In this document: piece by piece, positions 32,816 to 41,312 of the stretch
How positions within the stretch are numbered: the stretch's first letter is position 1
How the letters are laid out: each line of letters opens with the position of its first letter
Origin: Ruminococcus gauvreauii
GTDB lineage: Bacteria > Bacillota > Clostridia > Lachnospirales > Lachnospiraceae
DNA length: 64,000 nt
Assembly: GCF_025151995.1 (NCBI RefSeq)
Contig: NZ_CP102290.1
Location: 2,728,001 to 2,792,000 of the forward strand
Direction: 5' to 3'
Translations under genes and position numbers: made by a program
Notes under the pieces: generated by a model
What the model was told of the DNA's origin: nothing
The model's input: only the letters and a program-made list of their open reading frames with translations
The model's database searches: none

Positions 32816-33646
32816 ATGGCATTATTAGAAGTGCAGAATTTAAAAAAAGTATATACGACACGTTTCGGGGGGAATCCCGTGCAGGCGCTTTCAAATGTAT
32901 CTTTTTCAGTGGAGAAAGGAGAGTTTGTAGCGATTATGGGGGAATCGGGGTCAGGAAAGACGACGCTGCTGAACATTCTGGCGATGCTGGACTCCCCGAC
33001 GAGCGGAGAGGTTTTACTGAATGGAAAAAGCAGTGATTCGATCAAGGAGGCCGAGATCTCAGCATACCGCCGGGATCATCTGGGATTCGTATTCCAGGAC
33101 TTCAATCTGCTGGATACATTTTCACTCCGGGATAATATCTATCTGCCGCTGGTGCTGGCGGGAAAATACTACAAGGAGATGGAGCGGAGGCTGGACCCGA
33201 TCGCAAAAGAGCTGGGGATTGAGGAGTTGCTGTCAAAGTATCCATATGAGGTATCCGGAGGGCAAAAACAGCGGGCAGCGGTGGCCAGAGCACTGATCAC
33301 CAAACCTGAACTGATCCTGGCAGATGAACCGACCGGGGCGCTCGACTCAAAAGCCAGCCGGGGACTGCTGAAGACATTCCGGCATATCAACGAGGCTGGA
33401 CAGACGATCCTCATGGTGACACATTCCGTGCGTGCCGCCAGCAATGCCTCACGTGTGCTTTTTATCAAAGACGGAGAGGTGTTCCATCAGATTTATAAAG
33501 CATCCAGCACGTCGGAAGAGATGTATCAGAAAATCGCGGACGCTCAGTCTGTGATTATGACCGGCGGTGATGAGGGTGAACTCGGCAGTTCACTCATCTC
33601 TGATTCGAATCGCAGCGGGCGAGGGATGGGAGGCAATCATGAATAA
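32816..33646 (+). CDS. ABC transporter ATP-binding protein (BceA-like)
   Basis: A 276-residue ATPase of the MacB/BceA branch. Walker A is GESGSGKTT near residue 42, signature V-S-G-G-Q-K-Q-R near 145, Walker B LILADEPTGALD near 165, and the H-loop T-H-S near 202. The C-terminal tail beyond about residue 235 is longer than usual. CTGGAGG precedes the ATG. It overlaps the permease gene by 8 bases. BceAB-type systems usually remove peptide antibiotics such as bacitracin or lantibiotics from their targets. No BceRS-type two-component genes are adjacent here. Confidence 0.9.
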   Translation: MALLEVQNLKKVYTTRFGGNPVQALSNVSFSVEKGEFVAIMGESGSGKTTLLNILAMLDSPTSGEVLLNGKSSDSIKEAEISAYRRDHLGFVFQDFNLLDTFSLRDNIYLPLVLAGKYYKEMERRLDPIAKELGIEELLSKYPYEVSGGQKQRAAVARALITKPELILADEPTGALDSKASRGLLKTFRHINEAGQTILMVTHSVRAASNASRVLFIKDGEVFHQIYKASSTSEEMYQKIADAQSVIMTGGDEGELGSSLISDSNRSGRGMGGNHE

Positions 33647-35621
33647 GCGGGGATTATACCGGAAACTGGCCCGTACGAATATCAAAAAAAATACAAGGAC
33701 ATATCTGCCGTATATAGCAGCCTGTATTATGACGGTCGCCATGTTTTATAATATGTATTTTCTGGCGGGAAATTCAGCCACGAAGAGCGGAAGCCTCAAG
33801 TCCATGCTGGAAATGGGAAAATGGCTGGTCGGGATTTTTTCCTTTTTCTTTTTGTTCTACACGAACAGTTTTCTGGTCAGGCGCAGGAAAAAAGAGTTCG
33901 GCCTCTATAATATACTTGGACTGGAAAAACGACACATTGCAAAAGTGATGCTCTGGGAAACACTGTATACGGCACTGGCGGGTATTGGTCTGGGGCTGGT
34001 GTTCGGCATTCTGTTCAGTAAGCTGATGATTCTGCTGCTGTACCGTATTCTGCATTTTGATATTGCTTACGGGTTTTCCATATCAGCAAACGGCCTGGCT
34101 GTGACAGCCGTCTTTTTCCTTGTTCTTTTTCTGCTGATCCTGCTGAACAGCCTGCGTCAGGTCCACACGGCAAGCCCGATCGAGCTGCTTCACGGAACTG
34201 AGGTGGGTGAGAAAGAACCAAGGACAAAATGGCTGCTGGCTGTCATCGGGGTTCTGTGTCTGGGCGGGGGCTATTACATTGCGATTGCTACCGAGAATCC
34301 GCTGGCAGCCCTGACATGGTTCTTTTTTGCGGTGCTTCTCGTGATCATCGGAACCTACTGTCTGTTTACCGCGGGGAGTATCGCTATTTTGAAGATGCTG
34401 CGAAAGCATAAGGCATACTATTATAAAACCAGTCATTTTGTATCGGTGTCGGGGATGATCTACCGGATGAAACAGAATGCGGCTGGTCTTGCCACGATCT
34501 GCATTCTCTGCACCATGGTGCTCGTCATGATCTCCTCGACGGTGTCACTGTACAGCGGGATGGACGATCTGCTGGATACGCGCTTTGCATATGACATGAA
34601 GATAAGTGCTGATTACAGGCCGGGAGACGAATTCGACAGAGCGCAGCAGCTGCAGAAAGTAAAAGAGGCAGCCGGACAGTCTGCATGCACGGATATAGAC
34701 ATCCGGGACTATACGGAGCGCTACTTCCCTCTCGTTAAAACGGATGACGGGTTTACATCGGATGAGGAGGCATCTTCCGGTGTATCAGATATGATATCTT
34801 TCTATGTACTTACCCAGGAAGATTTTAAACGTATAGGGGGAGAACAGCTGGAACTGTCGGATGGGGTGGCAGTATACGATTCGACAGAATCAGTATCGGA
34901 TACTTTCGAGCTTTTCGGAGATGAATTAACTGTAGAAAAACGGCTCGATTCCATACCTCAGAAAAGTGCAATGCAGGACATTGTGCAGGTTGTCTGCGTG
35001 GTTGTACCGGATGAAGAGATGCTGCTGAACTTATACGAACTGAAAACACAGGCATTTGGGGACGATCAGGGAACTGGAATCAACTATATCATCGGATTGG
35101 ACATGAACGGCAGCAAAGAGGAGAAAATGGCCTGTGCAGAACTGGTAAGAACTGCGGTAAGTCAGGAGGCCGATAACTCTTACTTCTCTTATGTGGAATC
35201 AAAGCAGGAGTCCGAGGCGGATTTTTATGTGACATACGGGGGACTGTTTTTCCTTGGGATCTTCCTGGGGGCGCTGTTTGTGATGGCGACAGTGCTGATT
35301 ATCTATTATAAACAGATCTCGGAGGGCTATGATGACGCCGGAAAATACGAAATCATGCAGAAAGTGGGCATGAGCAGGCAGGAAGTCAAGGCATCCATCC
35401 GTTCACAGGTGTTAAGTGTGTTCTTTCTGCCGCTTCTGATGGCCGGGGTGCATATTGCCTTTGCATTTCCCATCATTTCCCGGCTGCTGGCACTCATGAA
35501 CCTCACGAACACGGTGCTGTTTGCAGGGTGCACCGTTACCACACTGATTATTTTTGCTGTTTTTTATGCAATCGTCTATGCGCTGACGGCCAGAACTTAT
35601 TATCGGATCGTGAAAGCGTAG
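33639..35621 (+). CDS. ABC transporter permease (BceB-like, FtsX family)
   Basis: 660 residues with the BceB layout: about ten membrane segments, N-terminal FtsX pair (F-G-L-Y-N-I-L-G-L-E near residue 88, a typical BceB landmark), a large extracellular domain between about residues 320 and 535, and a C-terminal FtsX domain (K-Y-E-I-M-Q-K-V-G-M-S-R-Q-E-V near 570). ATG 33639 has GGGAGG upstream and overlaps the end of the ATPase gene; the longer upstream frame has no ribosome site. It forms the membrane half of the antimicrobial-peptide ABC system. Confidence 0.9.
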   Translation: MNKRGLYRKLARTNIKKNTRTYLPYIAACIMTVAMFYNMYFLAGNSATKSGSLKSMLEMGKWLVGIFSFFFLFYTNSFLVRRRKKEFGLYNILGLEKRHIAKVMLWETLYTALAGIGLGLVFGILFSKLMILLLYRILHFDIAYGFSISANGLAVTAVFFLVLFLLILLNSLRQVHTASPIELLHGTEVGEKEPRTKWLLAVIGVLCLGGGYYIAIATENPLAALTWFFFAVLLVIIGTYCLFTAGSIAILKMLRKHKAYYYKTSHFVSVSGMIYRMKQNAAGLATICILCTMVLVMISSTVSLYSGMDDLLDTRFAYDMKISADYRPGDEFDRAQQLQKVKEAAGQSACTDIDIRDYTERYFPLVKTDDGFTSDEEASSGVSDMISFYVLTQEDFKRIGGEQLELSDGVAVYDSTESVSDTFELFGDELTVEKRLDSIPQKSAMQDIVQVVCVVVPDEEMLLNLYELKTQAFGDDQGTGINYIIGLDMNGSKEEKMACAELVRTAVSQEADNSYFSYVESKQESEADFYVTYGGLFFLGIFLGALFVMATVLIIYYKQISEGYDDAGKYEIMQKVGMSRQEVKASIRSQVLSVFFLPLLMAGVHIAFAFPIISRLLALMNLTNTVLFAGCTVTTLIIFAVFYAIVYALTARTYYRIVKA

Positions 35622-35699
35622 AAGGACTATTCATCCCCCGAAAGTTGTGGTAGAATGAGCGCAGGAATGATATCAACGGATGAGGGGGACAAATGGACG

Positions 35700-37430
35700 A
35701 TGAACAAAAAACTTATGCGGCTTGCTTCATATTATAAACCATATAAAGGTCTGTTTTTTTCAGATTTGCTGTTTGCAGTTACGGGAGCGGGAATTACCTT
35801 GGTAATTCCCCTTCTTGTGCGTTATATCACATCAAATGTGACGGAGATGGATCTGGCAGATGCGAGGCAGATGATCCTGAAGCTTGGTATTTTGATGATT
35901 GCCATGGTACTGATTGAGGCGGGCTGCAACTATTTTATTACTTATTTCGGACATATGATGGGTGTATTCATAGAGCGGGATATGAGAAATGAAATCTTCG
36001 GGCACTATCAGAAGCTTTCTTTTGCATTTTACGATAATCAGAAAGTGGGGCATCTGTTATCACGCATTACGAGTGATCTGTTTGACATCAGCGAGCTGCT
36101 GCACCACGGTCCGGAAGACCTGGTGATCTCACTGATCAAACTGGTTGGTGCTTTTATCATATTGCTGAACATCAACGGCACGCTGGCGTTGGTGGCGATT
36201 GTCATTGTTGTGGTGATGATGATCTATGCCGTGTATTTCAACCGGGCGATGAAACATGCGTTTAAGGAGAACCGTGCCCGCATTGCGGATATCAACAGCC
36301 AGATCGAGGACAGCCTGGCAGGCATCCGGGTCGTCAAATCCTTTGGAAATGAGAAGAAAGAGCTATCCAAATTCCAAAGCGGCAATGAGCGCTTTGTGGA
36401 TTCAAAACGGAAGAGCTATCGTTATATGGCAGGATATCATTCCGGAATGGGGGCGTTTACGACGCTGATCACGGTAGGATCTCTGATTGCAGGTGCGCTT
36501 CTGATGGCAGACGGGAAACTGCTGGTGGCAGACCTGGTGACCTTTCTGCTCTATATCAACAACTTTACTGAACCGGTCAAAAAGCTGGTCAACTTTACGG
36601 AGCAGTTTCAAAATGGATACAGTGGTTATGACCGGTTCCTTGAGGTTATGGAGATAGCTCCGGATATCAAGGACGGACCGGATGCTGTTTCGGTGGATCA
36701 TGTCAGCGGTGATGTGGAATTTGACCAGGTATCGTTTCACTATGAAGACCATAGCCAGAATGTTCTCTCGCACGTAAATCTGAAGGTGAATGCGGGAGAA
36801 TATGTTGCGCTTGTCGGCAGTTCAGGGGCAGGAAAGACAACGCTGTGCAGCCTGATTCCGCGCTTTTATGACGTGAGCAGCGGGGAGGTGAAGATTGACG
36901 GGATCAATGTGCGTGATATCAAACTGAAAGACCTGCGGCGGCAGATCGGGATCGTACAGCAGGATGTCTATCTGTTCGCGGGGACGGTCATGGATAATAT
37001 CCGCTACGGAAAACCGGACGCCTCGGACGAGGAGGTGATCCGGGCGGCGAGGGCGGCAAACGCCCATGAATTTATCAGTGAGCTGGTGGACGGCTATGAT
37101 ACAGACATCGGACAGCGCGGAATCAAACTTTCCGGCGGACAGAAGCAGAGGCTTGCGCTTGCAAGAGTATTCCTGAAAAATCCTCCGATCCTTATCTTTG
37201 ATGAAGCAACCTCGGCGCTGGACAATGAGAGTGAGAAGGTCGTACAGAAATCGCTGGAAGATCTGGCGAAGAACCGGACTACGTTTGTCATCGCGCACCG
37301 CCTTTCGACGATACGCAATGCAAAGCGAATCCTTGTGCTGACACAGGATGGCATTGCTGAGGAAGGGACGCATGAGGAGCTGCTGAAAAAGGATGGTATT
37401 TATGCAGGGTTATATCAGATACAGTTCTGA
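35700..37430 (+). CDS. ABC exporter, fused membrane and ATPase domains (MsbA/LmrA type)
   Basis: 576 residues: six membrane segments in the first 310 residues (ABC_membrane), then an ATPase with Walker A GSSGAGKTT near residue 375, Q-loop Q-Q-D-V-Y-L-F, signature K-L-S-G-G-Q-K-Q-R near 475, Walker B P-I-L-I-F-D-E-A-T-S-A-L-D and H-loop A-H-R-L-S-T. ATG 35700 follows GAGGGGGAC. As a half-transporter it would act as a homodimer exporting a lipid, drug or peptide. It follows the BceAB pair by 78 bases but with its own short leader, so a shared detoxification role is inference. Confidence 0.92.
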   Translation: MNKKLMRLASYYKPYKGLFFSDLLFAVTGAGITLVIPLLVRYITSNVTEMDLADARQMILKLGILMIAMVLIEAGCNYFITYFGHMMGVFIERDMRNEIFGHYQKLSFAFYDNQKVGHLLSRITSDLFDISELLHHGPEDLVISLIKLVGAFIILLNINGTLALVAIVIVVVMMIYAVYFNRAMKHAFKENRARIADINSQIEDSLAGIRVVKSFGNEKKELSKFQSGNERFVDSKRKSYRYMAGYHSGMGAFTTLITVGSLIAGALLMADGKLLVADLVTFLLYINNFTEPVKKLVNFTEQFQNGYSGYDRFLEVMEIAPDIKDGPDAVSVDHVSGDVEFDQVSFHYEDHSQNVLSHVNLKVNAGEYVALVGSSGAGKTTLCSLIPRFYDVSSGEVKIDGINVRDIKLKDLRRQIGIVQQDVYLFAGTVMDNIRYGKPDASDEEVIRAARAANAHEFISELVDGYDTDIGQRGIKLSGGQKQRLALARVFLKNPPILIFDEATSALDNESEKVVQKSLEDLAKNRTTFVIAHRLSTIRNAKRILVLTQDGIAEEGTHEELLKKDGIYAGLYQIQF

Positions 37431-37530
37431 AAGATGCGATGCAGGATGAAGTAGTGGCAAATTCCACATTTGCCGCGATCTGTTAAACTGAATAAGTGGA
37501 GCTGGTTAAAAGCTGGCGTGAGGCGTGAAG

Positions 37531-37577
37531 CCGGGTATTTATGATATATTGAGATGGTGAATACCCGGTTGCTTTTT
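37531..37577 (+). terminator. Terminator after the ABC exporter gene
   Basis: 9-bp stem CCGGGTATT (37531-37539) with AATACCCGG (37560-37568), followed by TTGCTTTTT. A third ACCGGGTAT occurs at 37586, so an alternative pairing is possible. Confidence 0.7.
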
Positions 37578-37671
37578 GCCGTAAAACCGGGTATACTGTT
37601 GTTCTGAATTGAACAATTTATGCAGGTCAGGTATTGCGCTAATGCCTGATGGAACACAGAGAGGAAAATCG

Positions 37672-38751
37672 ATGAAGACTTGGAAAGATAATGTAAGAAG
37701 TGTCGTTCCTTACGTGCCGGGTGAGCAGCCGGATGATCCGGATATGATAAAATTAAACACGAATGAGAATCCATATCCGCCGTCGCCGATGGTGGAACAG
37801 ACGCTGAAGGATATGAGGACAGATACGTTTCGGCTTTATCCGGATCCTACAGCACACAGGCTTGTGAAAGCGATCGCCGATTATCACGGGCTGAGAGAGA
37901 CGGAAGTATTCGTCGGGGTGGGGTCTGATGACGTGCTGGCTATGGCGTTCATGACTTTTTTTAACGGCAGCGATCCAATTTTGTTTCCGGATATCACATA
38001 TTCATTTTACGATGTATGGGCAGAGCTTCTGAGAATTCCATATGAAAAAATACCGCTGAACGGCGAGTTTGATATTGTTGCCGGTGATTATAAAAAGGTG
38101 AACGGAGGAATTGTTTTCCCGAATCCCAATGCGCCGACGGGGGCAGAGCTGTCCCTGGAGTCAGTGAGAGAGATCATCGAATCCAACAGAGAATCTGTCG
38201 TAGTTGTGGACGAGGCTTATGTGGATTTTGGTGCGGAAACGGCGCTGCCGCTGATCAGAGAGTATGACAATGTTCTCGTCGTGCGCACATTTTCAAAATC
38301 CCGTTCCATGGCAGGCCTGCGTATCGGTTATGCCTGCGGTAATGAAGAGATGATCCGCTGTCTGAACGACGTGAAATATTCGTTTAATTCCTATACGATG
38401 GACGCCACGGTGCTGGAGCTGGGTGAGGCATCCATAAAAGATGAAACATATTTCCGGGAAACGATCGGCAAGATCACTGAGACACGGGAATGGACACAGG
38501 CGCAGCTGGCGCGTCTGGGATTTTCTTTTAAAGATTCCAAGGCAAATTTTGTCTTTGCGGCGCATGAAAGCTGCCCGGCATCGGAATTATTTGCCAGACT
38601 CCGCGAGGAACATATCTATGTCCGTTACTTTAATAAGCCGCGGATCAGCAATCACCTGAGGATAACCATCGGAACACCGGAAGAGATGAGAAAGCTGATA
38701 GAGTTTCTGGAACACTATTTAGCAGAGAGAAAAGAAAAGGGAGAAGCATAA
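37672..38751 (+). CDS. hisC: Histidinol-phosphate aminotransferase
   Basis: A 359-residue PLP aminotransferase (class I/II) that converts imidazole acetol phosphate and glutamate to histidinol phosphate. Seen: L-N-T-N-E-N-P-Y-P-P near residue 28, Y-P-D-P-T near 63, P-N-P-N-A-P-T-G near 155, V-V-D-E-A-Y near 190, and the PLP lysine in T-F-S-K-S-R-S-M-A-G-L-R-I-G-Y near 217. ATG 37672 has AGAGGA upstream; the upstream frame lacks a site. No other his genes are near, so it may also serve as a general aromatic aminotransferase. One base separates its stop from the next ATG. Confidence 0.9.
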   Translation: MKTWKDNVRSVVPYVPGEQPDDPDMIKLNTNENPYPPSPMVEQTLKDMRTDTFRLYPDPTAHRLVKAIADYHGLRETEVFVGVGSDDVLAMAFMTFFNGSDPILFPDITYSFYDVWAELLRIPYEKIPLNGEFDIVAGDYKKVNGGIVFPNPNAPTGAELSLESVREIIESNRESVVVVDEAYVDFGAETALPLIREYDNVLVVRTFSKSRSMAGLRIGYACGNEEMIRCLNDVKYSFNSYTMDATVLELGEASIKDETYFRETIGKITETREWTQAQLARLGFSFKDSKANFVFAAHESCPASELFARLREEHIYVRYFNKPRISNHLRITIGTPEEMRKLIEFLEHYLAERKEKGEA

Positions 38752-38752
38752 C

Positions 38753-39253
38753 ATGGATTCACTGGTACAATGGTTTACCGCCAACCTGACACCTTATATA
38801 TCGGAAACGGCTGTAGTTTTTATCATTTCACTGCTGCCGATTCTGGAGCTTAGAGGAGGGCTGCTGGCCGCATCCCTGCTGCAGGTACCGTATCTGACGG
38901 CGCTGCCTCTTTGCATCATCGGGAATATCCTTCCGATTCCATTTATTCTGCTGTTCATTAAACAGATTTTCAAATGGATGAAGAAGACGAGATTGTTCCG
39001 GCCGATGATCGAATGGCTGGAACGCAAGGCGATGGGAAAAAGTGATAAGATAGAGAAGTATGAGTTCTGGGGACTGGTATTGTTTGTAGGGATTCCGCTT
39101 CCGGGAACCGGGGCATGGACGGGAGCACTGATTGCATCGCTTCTTGATATTGATATTAAGAAATCATCTCTGGCGATTCTTCTTGGGATTTTCCTGGCGT
39201 CTGTGATTATGAGTATCGTGTCATACGGATTGCTTGGCAGTATCATCAGATAA
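38753..39253 (+). CDS. Small multidrug-export-like membrane protein (COG2426)
   Basis: 166 residues with four to five membrane segments. Family landmarks are L-P-I-L-E-L-R-G-G-L near residue 26, a positively charged cytoplasmic loop (K-K-T-R-L-F-R-P-M-I-E-W-L-E-R-K-A) near 75, and F-V-G-I-P-L-P-G-T-G-A-W-T-G near 108. The name small multidrug export is historical; transport has not been shown for most members. It is co-transcribed with hisC and followed by a strong terminator. Confidence 0.85.
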   Translation: MDSLVQWFTANLTPYISETAVVFIISLLPILELRGGLLAASLLQVPYLTALPLCIIGNILPIPFILLFIKQIFKWMKKTRLFRPMIEWLERKAMGKSDKIEKYEFWGLVLFVGIPLPGTGAWTGALIASLLDIDIKKSSLAILLGIFLASVIMSIVSYGLLGSIIR

Positions 39254-39295
39254 GAACAGATGGGAATACAATGATATAAACAGATATATATGAAG

Positions 39296-39330
39296 CTGCG
39301 TCCAATTTCAGGACGCAGTTTTTGTTTTTT
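39296..39330 (+). terminator. Terminator after the hisC unit
   Basis: 8-bp stem CTGCGTCC (39296-39303) with GGACGCAG (39311-39318) followed by TTTTTGTTTTTT. Confidence 0.92.
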
Positions 39331-39439
39331 AGTGAAAAACATAATTATCAGGAAATTTAATATAATTCATACAATAAACAGTGTACTTGTGGTAAAGGTA
39401 ATGGTTATGAAAATAATAGAAAAAAATTTAAAAAATGTG

Positions 39440-39468
39440 TTGACAAATAGAACGGCATCTGTTATTAT
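39440..39468 (+). promoter_or_regulatory. Strong sigma-A-like promoter for the long non-coding unit
   Basis: Consensus TTGACA (39440-39445), exactly 17 bp, TATTAT (39463-39468). No protein-coding gene starts within the following kilobase on this strand. Confidence 0.8.
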
Positions 39469-39474
39469 AAATAC

Positions 39475-40516
39475 ATCAAAAGAAACCAGTCAACAAACAC
39501 TCAACAGAGTTCATAATTTCTACATATAAATTTATATAAAGAATTATGAAGAAGGAGGTTAGTCCATTGGGAGAGGTACATAATAACAATCAATATGAAA
39601 GTGGTATGGCATAGCAGTTCCCCGCGAGAAGACCTTTTAATAAGATGAAAAATTGACTTCCATATTTTCGAAAAGAAAAAACAAAGGAAAAAGCTAAAAG
39701 GTATATATAGAGCTGGCCTTCATATTGAACATATACCACAAAAAATAATTCAAAGATTATGATATGTAAAGAAATATGATAATCAACATTTTGAATTATT
39801 CCTCAGAAGCAGAAGATGAGACAGTGAATACTTTATAAAAGAATCTGAAACAAATCTAAGGATTCATAGATCGAAATTGAAAGATAAGAGTTAAGGACAA
39901 AATCGGAAGAAGAAAAATAGTAAGGAACAAAAGAAAATCTTTATCCCAATATCAGATATGCGAGACGAGAAATCGGGTATTTGAAGGTGGAATTGAACAC
40001 ATCCAAAAGTGAAACCAGGAGATATAGTTGAGATTTTAAATAATCAGAAATGAAATTTAAAAATCTATAGAAATATCGAATGAAATCATCAGAGGAGAGA
40101 ATCAAATAAAGAGAATCTTTCATTCCTGAAAAAGAATTCAGAAGATAGAAGTGAGAAGCTGTGATCCGAAGAAGAGAAGTATAATCCAAAGGTTTAAAGT
40201 AAGAGGAATTTATAAAAATCACATTTCAATCAAAGCATATGAGAAGCATATTAAATGATTTCATTTATTTAAAAGATAGAGAAAGAATTTAATATGAGAT
40301 AAATATATATAACTTCTAAGTAAGTTTATCACTTACGAGCAGGGAATATCAAATATTTAAATTTATATAGATAATTGAATATGGAACTATTGATGTTTCG
40401 TAAAGAAGTAAATTTGACATATAATATTTAAGAGAGAGAGAAGAAAAAATTGAATAACGAAGATTCATAAGCAGCCGTTATATCGAAAAACAGATATAGC
40501 GGTTGCTTGTTTTTGT
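39475..40516 (+). ncRNA. Candidate large structured non-coding RNA, about 1.04 kb
   Basis: This stretch is A- and G-rich and C-poor on the plus strand and has no plausible long ORF on either strand. It is bracketed by a consensus promoter (39440-39468) and a 16-bp intrinsic terminator (40469-40515). Many local stems are visible: GGTATAT/ATATACC (39700/39731), an 11-bp AATAATTCAAA/TTTGAATTATT (39744/39790) enclosing GATTAT/ATAATC, GAATC/GATTC (39841/39861), AGATTTTAAAT/ATTTAAAAATCT (about 40031/40055), GAATGAAA/TTTCATTC (40078/40118), CTGAA/TTCAG (40126/40137), TGTGAT/ATCACA (40160/40218), and GTAAGT/ACTTAC (40320). This is the look of large ornate RNAs (OLE, ROOL, GOLLD), but I cannot assign it to any. 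A possible 15-codon peptide starts at TTG 39567 behind AAGGAGGT. Confidence 0.7.
40469..40515 (+). terminator. 16-bp terminator ending the non-coding unit
   Basis: AAGCAGCCGTTATATC (40469-40484) pairs over 16 positions (two G-U) with GATATAGCGGTTGCTT (40493-40508), then GTTTTTG. Confidence 0.92.
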
Positions 40517-40593
40517 ACTTTTATATATAATGATGTTGGAGTCAAAAGGTAATTTGTGTAAAATCCTTGCCTGATTGAAAGGGAGTAATGAAT

Positions 40594-41298
40594 ATGACCC
40601 AGTTCCGAATGAGAAATCTCGAAGAAAGCATAGTATATGAAGATTGTGATATGATTGTGATAAACAAACCGGCAGGGATGGCGGTACAGAGTGCAAGATT
40701 TGGCCAGATGGACCTGGAGAGCGCTGTTAAAAATTATTTATCTGAGAAAAACAGCGCTGGATTGCAGGGAATTCCTTATCTGGGGATCGTTCATCGTTTG
40801 GATCAGCCGGTGGAAGGTCTGGTGATTTTCGGAAAGACAAAAAGGGCTGCAAGAGACCTGAGCCGGCAGATTACCGATGGTACATTGGAAAAGTATTATC
40901 TGGCAGTTGCTGAGACGGATCATGTGCCGGGAGAGGGTATGCTGGAAGATTATCTGGTAAAAGACGGCAGAGAAAATCGTTCCAGGGTAGTTGAACGGTC
41001 GGAAAAAAATGCGAAACGGGGGATATTACATTACCGGCTGATAGAACAGCGCGGCCTGAGGGCATTAGTGGAGATCAGACTTTTGACGGGCAGACATCAC
41101 CAGATTCGTGTACAGATGGCGCATGCGGGAATGCCGCTTGCAGGAGACCCAAAATACAATGCCGGGGCAGAAAATGAAACGCTGGCTTTGTGTGCATATA
41201 AACTGCGGTTTACGCACCCGGCAACGGGTAAAAAAATGAGCTTTCAGATACCGGAAGAGGACCTTGAACGGTATTATAAAGAAGCAAAAGCTGAATAA
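40594..41298 (+). CDS. RluA-family pseudouridine synthase
   Basis: About 234 residues. The catalytic Asp lies in the family motif G-I-V-H-R-L-D-Q-P-V-E-G near residue 67 (usual form R-L-D-x-x-T-S-G). Y-L-A-V near 106, G-R-H-H-Q-I-R-V-Q near 167 and G-D-P-K-Y near 187 are also present. No S4 domain is seen, so it is a short RluA/RluD-type enzyme for rRNA or tRNA uridines. AGGGAG at 40580-40584 fits ATG 40594 (spacing 9) better than ATG 40588 (spacing 3). It stands between the large ncRNA and the inositol region; the position of the modified uridine is unknown. Confidence 0.9.
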   Translation: MTQFRMRNLEESIVYEDCDMIVINKPAGMAVQSARFGQMDLESAVKNYLSEKNSAGLQGIPYLGIVHRLDQPVEGLVIFGKTKRAARDLSRQITDGTLEKYYLAVAETDHVPGEGMLEDYLVKDGRENRSRVVERSEKNAKRGILHYRLIEQRGLRALVEIRLLTGRHHQIRVQMAHAGMPLAGDPKYNAGAENETLALCAYKLRFTHPATGKKMSFQIPEEDLERYYKEAKAE

Positions 41299-41312
41299 GA
41301 AGGGAGAATGAA

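Noticed and set aside
39290..39529. 79-codon plus-strand frame across the hisC-unit terminator and the ncRNA promoter
   Set aside because: It spans a strong terminator and promoter, has no ribosome site, and its residues are low-complexity Lys/Ile/Asn typical of AT-rich spacer.
39941..40222. 93-codon minus-strand frame inside the large RNA region
   Set aside because: Start lacks a ribosome site, residue use is Phe/Leu/Ser/Tyr as expected for the complement of A/G-rich RNA, and it crosses several hairpins of the opposite strand.
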